DNA from: Narthecium ossifragum
Lineage: Eukaryota; Streptophyta; Magnoliopsida; Dioscoreales; Nartheciaceae
Assembly: GCA_963920575.1 (NCBI GenBank)
Contig: OY986964.1
Location: 15,861,460-15,925,459, forward strand
Direction: 5' to 3'
DNA: 64,000 bases
The position numbers were made by a program, and so were the translations under genes. Positions 12,394 through 24,095 of the stretch are shown here, in pieces (position 1 is the stretch's first letter; each line of letters begins with the position of its first letter). A model generated the notes under the pieces. That model ran no database searches and had not been told where the DNA came from. It worked only from the letters and a program-made list of their open reading frames with translations.

Positions 12394-13826
12394 TGATCGC
12401 TCACAAACGTCGTCGTTAAAACGGATGTAAAACGCAATTTAGAAATTTACAAACCTTTCTTTCAGCACTAAATTAATAAGATAGATAATGGTGAAATACG
12501 GGGTCGATCCTCAGGGAAAACTCGTTTAACAAACGAAGAAATCAGAATTAACTCTCAACACTCTAATCCTAAAGCGAAGAAGGATTGATTTAGGTTTTTT
12601 TAGAACTTGATTAATTAAAACTAATTAAGAACGCAATTAACGAAATTAAAATAGATCAATGAGAGAAAACCTAGGGACTACTCAATCCACTTTAGTTTCA
12701 CTTTCTGTATTCTCTAATTATCATCTTGTTTCTTATCTCAACATTATGGATTCATAGCTTCTTAAGCTTACATGAATCCCTAAAATAATGCTATTGCTTC
12801 CCTAAGGCATAACCTATCCAAACTTAGCATAGATTGTCTTCGAACTTAATCTGAGTACAACCTATCTTCATCTAGCATAGAGTATCTCAAAGGCATACAC
12901 AAAAGCAACATGAAAACCATCCTACGAATCTCTACCATCAAGCACAGCGATCAAGTAGGTCTGAATATACGTCGAGGAACTCTGTTCCCTCAACTCTTTA
13001 TAAAATAAAACCATATTCATAGGATCATGTCTTTGAAAAGATACAAGAATCAAACTAGAAAATACAAGAAAGCTACACTAAAGCTTCATGAGATCCCTAA
13101 GTAAGAGTTTAGCCACTCATCTTTTGGATGAGATCCATGTATTCGATGAAGAAAGTGAGGGATCCACTCCGCATCTCCGTCTTCTTCTCCAATCTGAATT
13201 CCTCTGTTTCTCTCTATGGGGGCCTCCCGTTTTCCAGCCACAAAACCCTTTTTATATCTTAATTCCCGGATTAGGGTTTTAGGGTTAAGTTAGACCTCAA
13301 GTACAACTCGGAATTCCTGGTCCAACCCTGACAGCTCCTTCCAATCGCGACGGGACTCAACCGGTTCAGAATTTGAGAATGATTACAACACAAAAGATGT
13401 AGATCTGGAAGTCTTCTGTCCTCTTCCGAAGAGTTTTCAATATTTAGACTTAACTAGAATATTTGGCGAATATTCTCCCGGGCGTCGACGGACCAGTCTT
13501 CCAGCAGCTAAATATCTCCATCTTTTCCCAAACTGCTATCAATCCATCTGGAATCTCTGAAAGTGTTCAACATGAACGTTGTACGTCGTGATGTCTACTA
13601 GCTTTCATTCAAATTTCAGAATATTTGGAGATAAGCATAATATCTGGTGAATATTATGCTAACAGTCGACAGAGCAGTGTATTCCAGCATATTAACCGAA
13701 TATCTTGCATTTCTTCTCAAAGCATGATTAAACCTGAAATCAACTAACAAGCTATCAAATACAAACACTCTAGGCCTAACAAAGCTAAGTTAAGAGGTTG
13801 AATCATGAACATTTAGTGACTTATCA
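12394..13826 (-). repeat. Element B 5' LTR
   Basis: 1433 bp, TG...CA, adjacent to the tRNA-Asp primer site, so this is the 5' LTR of the minus-strand element. About 98 percent identical to 1996-3428. Confidence 0.95.
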
Positions 13827-13831
13827 GTGGT
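13827..13831. repeat. Target-site duplication of element B, right copy (GTGGT)
   Basis: Repeats 1991-1995. The coding frame of element A resumes immediately afterwards. Confidence 0.95.
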
Positions 13832-15278
13832 CTTCGCCCTGAAGACCTGGCGGTACTATCTCTATGGCGTGAAGTTCTCAGTCTTCTCAGACCATAAGAG
13901 TTTGAGGCACGTTTTCACCCAACGTGACCTCAACCTGAGGCAGTGACGCTGGATGGAGCTACTGGAGGACTACGACTTCGAGTTGCATTACCATCCTGGT
14001 AAGGCAAACGTCGTAGCAGACGCGCTGAGCAGACAGGTGAGAGACACCAGAGCAGCAGTTGCAGGGTTGTCAGCGCGGCAGTGGCAGGCTCTAGAGACGG
14101 CGGGCCAGTTGGGGCTCGAGTTTGAGGATCGGGGATCCAGCAGCTTCCTCTACGCAGTGCAGAGTATGCCAGCAGTTCTAGCCAGAGTGTTGGAGGCACA
14201 GCACAGTGACCCAGAGCTCGAGGAGTTACGCACAGCAGCGGGCACGGAGGGCGCAGACGAGGACTGGACAGTATCGCCAGATGGAGGGCTACGGTTCCGA
14301 GGCAGTGTAGCGGTTCCAGCAGATCCAGTTCTTCGAGACGACGTCATGCGAGAGTTCCACCACTCTCGCTTTGCAGTTCATCACGGCGGCACCAAGATGT
14401 ACCAGGATCTTCGGCGACAGTTCTGGTGGCGCGGGATGAAGAGGGCAGTGACGGAGTTCGTATCGCGCTGCCTTACCTGTCAGAAGGTCATGGCAGAGCA
14501 CCAGCGGACTTCGGGGTTACTTCAGCCGCTTCTACTAGCTGAGTGGAAGTGGGAGCACATCACGACGGAATTCGTGACCGGGCTACCGAGATCTCCTAGG
14601 GGGAATGACGCGATTTGGGTCATCGTTGATTGATTGACTAAATCGGCGCACTTCCTGCCTATGCGGGTGACAGACTCGACGGACAGGTTGGGTAGCTTGT
14701 ACGTCAGAGAGGTGGTCAGACTACATGGACTTCCAGAGGCTTCACTCACCGGTCCAGACATCGTCAGGCGGTCATCAGAGAGATTAGTGCAGATCAGGCA
14801 AAGGCTTCTGACGGATCAGAGCCGGCAGAAGAGTTATGCAGATCAGAGGCGACGACCGTTGGAGTTTGCAGTCGGCGACCGAGTGTTCTTGCGAGCGTCG
14901 CCGTACAGAGGTTCTGTCAGGTTTGGCAGAGGTGGCAAATTGGCGCCGAGGTTGGTCGGGCCGTTCGAGATCTTAGAGAGGGTCGGCGAGGTAGCTTACC
15001 ACCTGGATCTTCCTCAGCTCATGTCTGCTGTGCATCCGACTTTCCATGTGTCGATGCTGAGGAAGTATAACCCAGACCCGTCTCATGTCATCAGGGTGGA
15101 TGACATTGAGCTTGAGGCAGACGCGAGCTTTGTTGAGCAGCCGGTTCGGGTACTTGACCAGAGGGACCAGGTCTTGCGGGGCAAGTCGATTCACTTGGTC
15201 AAGGTACTGTGGAGGCCCAGAGGCACCGAGGAGATCACTTGGGAGCGCGAGGCGCGCATGTGGCAAGAGTTTCCGTAG
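13832..15278 (+). pseudogene. Element A pol, part 2 (RNase H, truncated integrase, chromodomain)
   Basis: Continues the frame cut at 1995 (VV-FALKTW). RNase H runs to VADALSRQ and is broken by TGA at 13944-13946 where the related copy in G has CGA. The integrase zinc domain follows (HHGGTKMYQDL ... CLTCQKVMAEH), then the core start, broken by TGA at 14631-14633 in IVD-x-LTKSAHF. Near 14738 the text jumps from VVRLHGLP to EASLTGPDIV. The core holding the last two catalytic acids is missing, about 110 codons by comparison with the family. The GPF-type motif (LVGPFEILERVGEVAYHL) and the chromodomain-like end (VKVLWRPRGTEEITWERE) remain. The final TAG at 15276-15278 replaces a CAG present in G, so the protein end is also cut short. 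Confidence 0.87.
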
Positions 15279-15390
15279 TTGTTCTCTTCTCAAGGTATTT
15301 CTTGTCCTGTCTTCTAGTGTACCTGTTTTGTTGTTCCGAGCCCTACCTTTATCGAATCTCGGGATGAGATTTCCTTTAAGGGTAATAGAA

Positions 15391-17909
15391 TGTGAGGACC
15401 TGCCCCTCTATCCCTGTGGCTCGTTGTAGATTGCAAGGGCAATTTAGTAAATTGCGCCTTGTTGGTTTGTTTCACACCCGCGTATGCACACACTGGCCTT
15501 GTTTGTGTTAATGCTTGTTTACAATGGCTAGGTGGACCCGAGATCGGAAGATCCCAGCTCGGGCACGCGGAAGCTTGCCTTTGGGATGCTGGCGGCCCTC
15601 GAGCGATCGGTCGCTCGTAGGAGCGATCGATCGGATTCGTGAGCGAGTCGGGGGGTTTTTGACCCTGTGGATCGATCCCAACTAGTGTTGGATTGATCCA
15701 TCCTTGTCTTGGATCGATCCAGCATGGTGTTGGATCGATCCAGACACTGTAGCTAGTCGGTGGTTTCCTTCTCTTTCGCGAGGACAGCCGTTGGCCGTCG
15801 CTCTCCTCTGTCAGAGGGGGAGGACTTTCCCTCCCCTCCTTCACCTTTCTCCCCTCTTTCCCGGCTGTCCCCTTCCCCTTTCCTCCTTTTCTTCTTCCCC
15901 TCCTTCCTTCCTTCTTCTTCTTCTTCTTTCTTCTCTCCCGACGTTGCTCTTCCCTTGTTTTTCCGGCAGCCACCTTCTCCTCTTCCGTTCTCCCTCCTCC
16001 GACCATCTTTTTCGGCGTTCTAAGGCTCGTTGGATTCGTGACAACGAGAGGAAGATCCCTGAAGTGGTTTGGAGGCTTGTTGGTGATCAAATCGCGGGGA
16101 ATCAGCCGAGGAAAGCGCAGCTAGGTAGGGTTATACCTACTGATGTTGTTTCGGGTTCTTGTCTAGATCTAGCCGTTGGATCTTGTTGATCCTTGTTTTT
16201 TTGGATTCCTTATACCTGTTGGAATTACTGATTTAAGTTTCATGTTAATCAGTTGAGATTTGAGTAGGTTTTATGCATGATTAAGTTCGGATTCTCTGTT
16301 TTCTGCTGTTCCTGAAGAACAGCCGGCTTGCGGCGAGTTTTGCGGCCGGGACGTACATGATCTTGATTTGTGATAAACATAAGAGTTGTAGATCTCTTCT
16401 CTAGCTTTCCATTCCATCTTGTGTCGTAATTGTCTGATTTTTCTACGATTTCGTATGAATTGTTTACTGGAAGGTTGCGTTGCAGCAATTAAATGGGTAA
16501 GCTGGTGTGAAGCCTTCGGACCGATACAAATTGTTCGGATCGATCCCAAGGCTAGCTGATGGTGTTTAATGGTCCATTTTTTTTAGTGGTTTTGATTAAT
16601 GTTTTCCCGTTAATCCAACCGTTGGATGATTATGAATTTTGGATATGTTGATCCTGGTATATACACCTACTGGTGGCTAAGTTGGATCTTGAATCCGACG
16701 TCGTTTGGACGTCGGATCGACGGGATCAATTAGCCCCTAAGTCGTGGTTTTGGGTGTTTGAATATAATATTATATTTCAGAATATCATATTATATTGTTT
16801 ACTGTTCATCATCGTTTTCGGGGTTGCTTCCCGTTGCAGGAGTCTGCGGTCGACGGTCGTGGTACCGTCGTAATGCCGGGACCCGCTGCCGATCGGCTGG
16901 CAGCGGTTGGTATTACCGCTGCAGCGATCCGGTTGACTTGTATGCTACCCTTGACATCCTGTTGCATGCCTATATCCTGATTGTGTATGTCATAGCATGC
17001 ATCGTTGACTTGTGCATTAGTTGCATTGGTTAGGGCGTGGGTGATCTTTGGGTCGCCGTCCCGAGGCTGGAAGCTCGGACTTAGCCCTAGGACCGGGGGG
17101 TTGTTTGGACCCGGTTTGAATTGTAGTGTCCAGTCGATTCGATGATAGGCTTAGATGACTGGTACACTTGTGGCTTGATGATTGTAGAGGTCGTGTCGGC
17201 CTCGAGTCGGATCTGAGGTGTAGCCGGTGTCCGGTATTCTTAAAACTCTTGAGTAGAGGAGTTACCTACTCAGTGGTGTCTTTTTCCCACCAAACAGTGT
17301 TCAGTGTCCTGTTGAGAGTTAGCAGTGTCGTCTCCTGCTATTGAGTGTGACCTGACATGTGACCAGCCCGGCTGGAAGACCATGATCGTGGGCCTCAGAG
17401 ACACGCGGTGGGGTTATGGGACCCATGTATACACCCAGGTTCCACTTGATGGCGACACTGTTGCGTTTCCCTCTTCCTTCTGTGTGTCGTAGTGTAGATC
17501 CCTACTGAGCTTAGTGCTCACACCTACCCGGGCTGCGTTTTGCAGGTGCATGCGTCAGTTCTTCCTCTGTGGCCCCTACCGGGCAGTTGGTTGGCGGTGC
17601 GGCGGCGCCTGGTGGCTTTTGAGTGGTGGTGATCGTTTATTGCTTTTACCTTATGTTAGTTAGTCTCCAACGGGAGTATCTTGTATTTTGGATCTTCCCC
17701 TCTCTGAGGATTTGTATATTAACACTTTGAATTTAAATCTGTGGTTCGAGGTTTTGCTAATCAATGTTGTTTTAATTGAGGGTGCTTTTGGTGAACTGCT
17801 AGGGAGACCAATAGGTTAGAGGGAACCCTCGCCGTTCTTTTTCCGGGTTTTGTAGGTTCCGGTTCGCGTCGCCCGGCCCGGTTGGGCTTTCGCGGGTCGG
17901 GGCGCGACA
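15391..17909 (+). repeat. Element A 3' LTR
   Basis: 2519 bp from TGTGAGGACCTGCC to GGGGCGCGACA. It is homologous to the LTRs of G read in reverse complement, and to E and I. It contains a palindrome array (15601-15742), a pyrimidine-rich tract (15830-15990) and an AT-rich segment around 16770-16800. Predicted Lys/Arg/Glu-rich frames on the minus strand (15314-16090) come from the pyrimidine tract. The 5-bp GTGTC at 17910-17914 would be its target duplication, but the other copy is off-window. Confidence 0.9.
15601..15742. repeat. TTGGATCGATCCA palindrome array, element A LTR
   Basis: About six copies of GGATCGATCC or GAGCGATCGATCGG type palindromes 210-350 bp into the LTR, with intervening unique letters. 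The same type occurs in LTR E. Confidence 0.85.
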
Positions 17910-18567
17910 GTGTCAGTCTCGAGCCAGGTGCTGTGGGTGCAGCCTGTGTCGTCATTTCATCCTTGGGTAGAGGGTGTGCCTGCCCGGCAGAGACTTGTCC
18001 TGCCCCGTAGTGTCTTCATCCTGCTATACTAGGTCTTTCCAGGATGAGCCCAGTTCATGAGGGTGACAATGGTTGGATACCTAGAGACACTGGTGATGTT
18101 ATAGGACCCCGTAGCGCACCTAGGCCTAGCTTAGGGGCGACACTGTTGAGTTCCCTCATTTCTGTGTGTCGTAGTGTAGAACCCTACTGAGCTTAGTGCT
18201 CACTCCTACCCGAGCTGTATTTTACAGGTGCATGCGTTAGCTCTTCTTCTGTGGCCCCTACCGGGAAGGTGTTTGATGATGCGGCGGCGTCTGGCGGTGC
18301 TTGAGGAGCGGTGATCGTCTGTTTACCTTTTTGTTAGATAGCCTCCTACGGGAGTGTGATGTATATTAATGTAAACCCTTTTGAGGATTTAAGTTTATCT
18401 TATTATACCTTTTGAGGCTTGGAATTATTGTTTAATAAGGGTATTTATGAAATGTTTAGGGAAACCAGTAAGCTAGAGGGAACCCTCGCCAAAATTATTC
18501 CACATTTAGTTAGGTTTCGGTTCGCGTCGCTCGGCTCGGTTGGGCCTTCGTGGGTGGAGGCGTGACA
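17910..18567 (+). mobile_element. Element C: older LTR fragment flanking element A
   Basis: 658 bp that repeat the last part of the A-type LTR in diverged form. Shared pieces are the TGTGTCGTAGTGTAGA stretch, ACTGAGCTTAGTGCTCAC, GTGGCCCCTACCGGG and the GGCGTGACA end. It starts abruptly at the end of A, so A most likely inserted into it. Its 5' part is off-window. Whether it is a solo LTR or a 3' LTR cannot be told. Confidence 0.8.
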
Positions 18568-19006
18568 GTATAGGTCAATCCATTTGAAAGCAACATGTAT
18601 AATAAGCATAGATATTTCAGTTCATGTGTAATTTAACACTATTAAACCTACAAGGTAGCATGAATAACGTCATGAATGTCTACACCCCCCAACCTTAAAT
18701 CAACATTGTCCTCAATGTGTGAATCCTATGCAATGACATATGTCAGAGGTGGCTATCCAAAAATTTCATGTAAAGGAGTTACAAGATAGTTTAAATAAGA
18801 AAGATGCTACCTGACAGAGTAAGTGAACACCTCAATGATCATCAGGGTGGTTGAACACCTAAAAGAAAAACAAAAGAGAAAACTTAAAACTTAAAACTGA
18901 AACTTAAAAAACAGGTTACCTTGGTGGGTTGCCTCTCAACCAGCGCTTTATTTAACGTTTAGATAAGATGTACTGCAAGGCCTAAGATTCAACCAGGTTT
19001 GTATGG
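18568..19006 (-). other. Element D 3' non-coding region
   Basis: AT-rich, no credible frame. It contains the CACCCCCCAACC motif near 18683 and the GGTTGCCTCTCAACC motif near 18927, counterparts of tail motifs in B (GGTTGCCTCCCAG at 6122) and H (GGGAGGCAACCC at 43860). Confidence 0.6.
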
Positions 19007-19752
19007 CTATAATGCTTCAAGGGGTGCCAAGACCTCCTTTGTTCTCTCATAACTGTGCAAGTCATCCTTCACCATCATCAAATCCACTTTCAATGTAGTC
19101 TTCACTTGCTTCTGCCTGAAATTAGAGAACACCAATAAATCTACAACATCTACTGAAAGACAATCAAAAGAGTTTGAAGGATAGGACATAGACTCAAACA
19201 CTTTAAATTCAACAGTTTCACGCAAAACTGTCATGCTGAGCTTACCATCCTTAACATTAATCATAGTCTTGGTTGTAGCCTTGAATGGACGTCCAATAAA
19301 ATAGGTAAATTTCTATCATTCAAAGGTGCATCATCCATATCCAATATCACAAAATCAGCAGGAATAATTAACTTATCAACTTATACTATGATGTCTTCTA
19401 CAATGTCTAATTGATACTTAATTAAACGATATGCTAGTTGTAGAGACATAGTAGTAGGTTTTAATTCACCCACACCTAACTGACGAAAAATTGAGCAACG
19501 CATCAAATTAACACTGGCTCCTAAATCAAGCATTGCCTCCCCTATTTTTGTATCACCAACAGTAATACTAATGTTAAAACTCCCTGGATCCTTCAGCTTG
19601 GGTGGAAGCTTCCTTTGTAGTACTGCGCTTACCGACTCTGAAACCATCACCTTTTCATGAGATTCATACTTACGCTTATAAGTACTTAGTTCCTTAAAGA
19701 ACTTTGGAAAGGCTGGCATTTTTCTAATCACATCAAGCAATGGTAAGTTCAC
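19007..19752 (-). pseudogene. Element D protease region
   Basis: Two minus-strand frames. The first (19381-19752) has the gag-protease linker (MNLPLLDVIRKMPAFPKF, VSAVLQRKLPPKLKDPGSF) and the protease active-site motif [13 protein letters not shown] stop at 19381 and a frameshift follow. The second (19007-19264) matches the post-protease part of H (SMTVLRETVEFKVFESMSYP). No RT follows. Confidence 0.8.
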
Positions 19753-20703
19753 ATTAACCTTAGATAGAATATCATAAATTTTAGAATATGACTAATCCAT
19801 TTTGGCTTTCTTTAGGCGGCCTGGAAAAGGAACTTGCGGCACATATGGTGGAGGAGTGTTGTGATGAACCTCAGGATATGAAATTCCTCTCTTTTCATTC
19901 TCAGAAGCAGATGTGGCCAGTGGTGGCCTTTCCGAGGGCTCCTCCCTCTTGACTTCCTCAATTTTATCATCACTACACTCATCAGTAACTTCAGTATTAA
20001 TCTTATTATCAATTATGTTACCATAACGAAGAACAGTAATTGCGTTGGCCTGCTAAGGTTGGCTTGGAAATTTGCCTGGAACATGGGCTCGTACAGCATC
20101 TGCAAGCTGTCCTACTCGACTTCCAACTTCCCAATGGAAGTAGCCATATTCTTCAGTGCTGCTTCATGTTGAAAAATTGTCGAATCTTGTCATTCCATCT
20201 TTGAGTCTATTTTCTGCATAAAAGCTAACATAGTGGCTTCTAAAGACGACTTAACAGGTGGGTTACACTGATTAACAGTATGCATACTAGCATTAGCAGT
20301 ATTTTTCCATGAAAAATTCTGATGCTCCCTCCAACCAGGATTGTAAGTATTTGCATAAGGGAAAAATTGTTACACATATTAAGAAAATTCATTACCAGAA
20401 GCACATGAATCAAATCTATGACCAACAATATTGCAAATTGAACAAACCTCAAACGGTTTTGCTTGTGTAGACATCATCACGTCTATCTTCTTGTTGAGGG
20501 TTGTAATCTGCCTTGACATGTCGTCAATTTGGTTCAGCTCATAGATGCCTCTCGCCTTATTCCTCCTGTCTCTATGCTGCGAGTTGGATCCCAACATCTC
20601 ATAAATTTCATATGCCTCTTGTGGTGTCTTTTTTAACATCACCCCACCTGCAGCATTATCTGCCATAGTCTGATAAGAAAGATTTAGTCCATCATAAAAA
20701 TAT
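19753..20703 (-). pseudogene. Element D gag C-terminal half with zinc knuckle
   Basis: Degenerate minus-strand gag. The clearest frame (20379-20666) starts MADNAAGGVMLKKTPQEAYE and contains a CCHC zinc knuckle, CSICNIVGHRFDSC. Downstream pieces at 20240-20452 and 19812-20012 are in shifted frames. It is separated from the N-terminal half by the MITE at 20704-21149. Confidence 0.78.
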
Positions 20704-21149
20704 GGGTTATATTGGGTTATTTACTTTTGAGACCTTAAAAACTTCTTAAATTACAAATATACCCTTACAATCTTTGCCTTTACATATGTACCCCTGAAAA
20801 CATTGTGATAATGTTAAATATGCCCCTCCGTCCAAGTCCGTATATATATCTAACTTAACCAGAGTAGAAACATAACCAGGGTGGGCAAAATTACTTAATT
20901 GCCCATCCCCATTAATATCTAAGTTAACCAGAGTAGAAACATAACCAGGGGTATAATTGTCTTTTCAAAAGGGTTATTTAACGACGTTAGGCATATTCCA
21001 AGCATATTTTGTGAATATTAACCGGCTAGTAACCGAAGGGTATGGTTAATATTATCACAATATTTTCAGGGGTACATATGTAAAGGCAAAGATTTTAAGG
21101 GTACATTTGTAATTTAAGAAGTTTTCAAGGTCTCAAAAGTAAATAACCC
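20704..21149. mobile_element. MITE1: MULE-type MITE inside gag of element D
   Basis: 446-bp non-coding insert with long terminal inverted repeats. The left end runs from GGGTTAT...TTACTTTTGAGACC and the right end is its reverse complement ...GGTCTCAAAAGTAAATAACCC, with match extending past 100 bp. A 9-bp target duplication TAAAAATAT flanks it (20695-20703 and 21150-21158), which is diagnostic of the Mutator superfamily. The left end has an extra 10-bp partial repeat. An internal unit TAACCAGAGTAGAAACATAA occurs twice (near 20857 and 20925). Confidence 0.9.
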
Positions 21150-21158
21150 TAAAAATAT

Positions 21159-21801
21159 TGCATCTGATTTTCTAGAGAGTAACTATGATGGGGGCATTGT
21201 ATCAAAAGCATTTTAAATCTATCCCATGCTTCATGGAATGGTTCTCCATCAGCTTGCTGAAAAATTAAAATTTGCCTTCTCAAGTTAGTAGTCGTGGCAT
21301 AAGAATAAAATTTACTGACATACTTATTATAAATTGAATCCCAATTAGTGAGTGATAGAGGAGGCAATGACATCATCCATCTCCTTGCTTTATCCTTTAG
21401 GGTATAAGGAAAACATCGCATCCTTAGTTGATCTTCAGTAATACCACTTAGAGGAAAAGTCTGAATAGTAGCATAATAATCTTTCACAGAAGACAATGCA
21501 TCTTAAGAAGGTAAACCATGAAATTCAGGAAGCATAGAAAAATGTAGATTTTTAAGTTCATAATTCCTAGCCTCTGCAGGTAACGCGATGCATGAAGGTG
21601 ACTTAGAAATAGTAAGCCTCGCGTACTCCTCCAAAGACGTGCATTGTTATTATACTCCATCTCCTCTTCTTCTTCTTCTAGGAGTTGTCTTTGTTAGATC
21701 TCTTCTTACTCCCAATTTGATCTACGTTATCGTTCACGGGCAATAGCTTTTCTTTCCATGATCGGCGGCCTTGCATTTACTACTAATAAACTCTAATCAA
21801 A
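21159..21801 (-). pseudogene. Element D gag N-terminal half and leader
   Basis: The minus-strand frame 21149-21496 carries the gag core (CFPYTLKDKARRWMMSLPP, FHEAWDRFKMLLIQCPHH), closely parallel to B and H gag. Upstream, 21497-21801 is leader or broken gag with a stop soon after a candidate ATG at 21760. The MITE separates it from the zinc-knuckle half. Confidence 0.8.
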
Positions 21802-21819
21802 TCCTCGGCAACGGCGCCA
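21802..21819 (-). other. Element D primer binding site (tRNA-Asp, one mismatch)
   Basis: TCCTCGGCAACGGCGCCA on the plus strand equals the tRNA-Asp 3' end except for one base, and lies 6 nt from the LTR. Confidence 0.85.
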
Positions 21820-21825
21820 AAAATT

Positions 21826-23309
21826 TGATGAATAAATTTTATATCTCGCAAGTATACGTATCGGTGTGATCAGTATAGCAGCAAGACGAGTATCTTACCC
21901 ACAGAGATTTGTAAAGATTATTAGACTAAAACACTAAAGAACAGAGACGAAAGAAAATAAGGAAGGTAATTTAAGAAATTAGAAGTATCAAAAATAGAAG
22001 ATCTAAAAACGAAATAAGAAAACGATAGAAATCTTATGGATGAAGACTAAGGTTCCGATTTCACCATAACATTATCATTCTATTCATTGAATCAATCAAG
22101 ATCTGAATTTAAGTCCAAGGGTTCATTCTTTCGGTCTTCACCAAGTACCCTCAATTAACCCTAGCTAATGAACCCATAACTAAGTGTTAATAAAGAATCC
22201 ATTAAACTCTGAAGAACAATTATGAACCAAGAATTGTCTTAGCTTGAACCCGGGTTTGACATAAACTCATGCATTCGTAGATCATGCAAAAATAAGGAAT
22301 GAACCCTCGCCAAATCTCACATAAAATAATCTATAATACTTCTTGTGGCCAAGTAAAAGTATGAAGATCACAATTATAATAATGAATGCAACAAGAAATA
22401 TAAATTGATTAAAATATTAATTCAATAACATAGAATGATTCAGTTAGGGCTACATCGGTCCTTTAGTAAAGGGATTAGCCACTCATGTTTATCATAAAAA
22501 CAACAAAGATATTCATGAAAAATATAAGAAAAAAAACCCTAGATCTTTATGCAGTCTTCTCCCCTCTTTCTGGCCTTCAAAACTACTCCAAAAGTGCTGG
22601 AGAAAACGCCCCCGCCATGTCCTGGATGACCTCCTTAAATATGGGTAAGGAACCCTAGCTTTTATTTCAGTCTTTGGATTAAATCTGGTCTATTCATTTC
22701 AGGTCGTCCGTAAAGAGATCGATCTTTATTAGCAAAGAAGTTTGATCTTCTTTACTTACTCATTTTCCGTAACTGGACCACCCCGACTAAGATCGATCTT
22801 CTTTGCGAAAGGATCGATCTTCTTTCTCCGTAGACTGGGCCACTTCCAGATCGCCCAGGTTCAAATCCATCTTTTAAGGATCCGATTGATCTTTTTATAA
22901 TTGGTCCTCTGTCACCGGTTAAACGGCAAAGCAAGGATCGATCTCCTTTGGCATCAGATCGATCTTCTTCTTCCGTAGCTGCTTGCTCCTGCACCTCTCG
23001 TACTAAAAATGGCATATCTTCCTCTAGAAAACTCCAAAACACGAACTGTAAAAACTCCCAGAAACTAAAGTTCCAAGGATTTCCAACGATGCATGGCACA
23101 TCATCTGGTTCGTTTTGAGCAGGTATAGATTTGATGTTGATTATGACCTATCTTTGCTTCTTTAGCTCCACTTTCCTGCTTATTCCAAATAACTTTATGA
23201 AGCAACATATAAGTATAAAAATAGTACTAAAGAGACTAACTAAGGATGAAAAATCCAGTAATTAAACTAGTTACAAGGCTATTCAAAGTGCACTTTCATG
23301 CACTTATCA
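21826..23309 (-). repeat. Element D 5' LTR
   Basis: 1484 bp, starting TGATGAATAAA and ending GCACTTATCA on the plus strand, next to the primer site. Contains an AGATCGATCTT palindrome group at 22708-22968. The sequence after it, AGCAT (23310-23314), should be the target duplication, but its partner is not in view. Confidence 0.85.
22708..22968. repeat. AGATCGATCTTCTTTGC array, element D LTR
   Basis: Roughly six AGATCGATCT or near copies followed by a short pyrimidine tail (TCTTTGC or CCTTTGG), irregularly spaced. The same unit type appears in the LTRs of G and I. Confidence 0.75.
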
Positions 23310-24055
23310 AGCATCTCTTTCAAGTGACTCGTCTTTCACAGCCTTGGTATGCATATATAGTTCATTTTCTCTAGCTGAGGTCGATCGACGTTATCAACGT
23401 CGGCCTGGTGTTTCAAGGCAGCGCGGATCCTTCGCACCGGAATCCATCTTGTCGTTCACGGGGCGGGGGGGAAAGGAGCGAGAAGGGAGAGGATCGCTGC
23501 CGTCGAGGGGTTGGGAAGGACCAGCAGGTGCTGGATGCCTCCATCGAGGGGTTTGGGATGGAGAGATTGGGGATGTTGGTAGGATCGGAGGCGGTGGGTT
23601 ATGCGTCAATAGTAGGTCACACCAGATGTCCGTAGCGATGAACCTGCAGCGAGGTGCTGCCGTCACCGTTGTTGTCCTCTCCACTCCATGCTCGACGGGA
23701 GCTCTCAGGAGCCTACTCCGATCTCCTCGAGCTCCAAGCCCGAAAGCTTTGCTCCACTCTCTCTCGCCGGCCATCACCGCCAGCACTTCCTCCCGAGGTT
23801 GCCGCCCTCTCTCCAACCAAGAAGACCTCCTCCCTACTCCGCCGGCCTCGCCAGAAGCCCTCATTGACCTCACTCTCCAACGCCTTTGCCAGCCACATTT
23901 CACTTGAGCACCGCCGTTGACGACAATGTTCTGCACTCCTTAGTTCATCCCCGTCCGTGCGGTGAGATTGAGAGGAATTTTGGGTGGATCTGTTCATGGG
24001 GAGAAGGTGAACGGGCCGAGTAACCGCGGGAAACAAGGCGAGGTCTTCCACTCCT

Positions 24056-24095
<40 letters not shown>

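Larger units (their letters stand above)
1996..13826 (-). mobile_element. Element B: complete Athila-like Ty3/gypsy retrotransposon nested in A
   Basis: An 11.8-kb element reading on the minus strand. Two LTRs of exactly 1433 bp (1996-3428 and 12394-13826) both start TG and end CA, and GTGGT target duplications flank them. I count about 25 differences between the LTRs, roughly 98.3 percent identity. Order along the minus strand: 5' LTR, tRNA-Asp primer site, a 0.5-kb leader with a palindrome array, gag, protease, RT, RNase H, integrase, a 2.7-kb non-coding tail, polypurine tract and 3' LTR. The RT type (FMDD), DLGAS protease and tRNA-Asp primer site place it in the Athila lineage. Its frame has three stops and one frameshift, so it is non-functional. 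Confidence 0.95.
1..17909 (+). mobile_element. Element A: Tekay-like Ty3/gypsy retrotransposon, 5' end off-window
   Basis: Plus-strand LTR retrotransposon whose 5' LTR and gag start lie left of the window. Visible parts are the gag end with zinc knuckle, protease, reverse transcriptase, RNase H, part of integrase, a chromodomain-like C-terminus and a complete 3' LTR. The order PR-RT-RH-IN defines Ty3/gypsy. The C-terminal chromodomain-like stretch and close relatedness to elements F and G, which have tRNA-iMet primer sites, point to the Tekay/Del chromovirus lineage. Element B splits it at 1996-13826. It carries three in-frame stops and an integrase deletion, so it cannot move on its own. It appears to be inserted in an older LTR (C) that resumes at 17910. 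Confidence 0.9.
18568..23309 (-). mobile_element. Element D: gag-protease-only Athila-like element, 3' end lost
   Basis: Minus-strand element with one 1484-bp LTR (21826-23309, TG...CA), a tRNA-Asp primer site at 21802-21819, a gag frame, a zinc knuckle and a DLGAS protease. After the protease region it passes within about 260 bp into a GGTTGCCTC-type motif and then CACCCCCCAACC and ATTGTCCTCAATG motifs. In B and H these motifs lie downstream of integrase. RT, RNase H and integrase are therefore absent, and the element looks non-autonomous. Its 3' LTR is not in the window, being cut by the boundary with C. Many stops and frameshifts show considerable age. Confidence 0.8.

Noticed and set aside
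15314..16090. 258-residue minus-strand frame with a long Lys/Arg/Glu run (and similar frames at 35014-35274 and 52236-52580)
   Set aside because: It falls in the purine/pyrimidine tract of LTRs, has low complexity and no recognisable domain.
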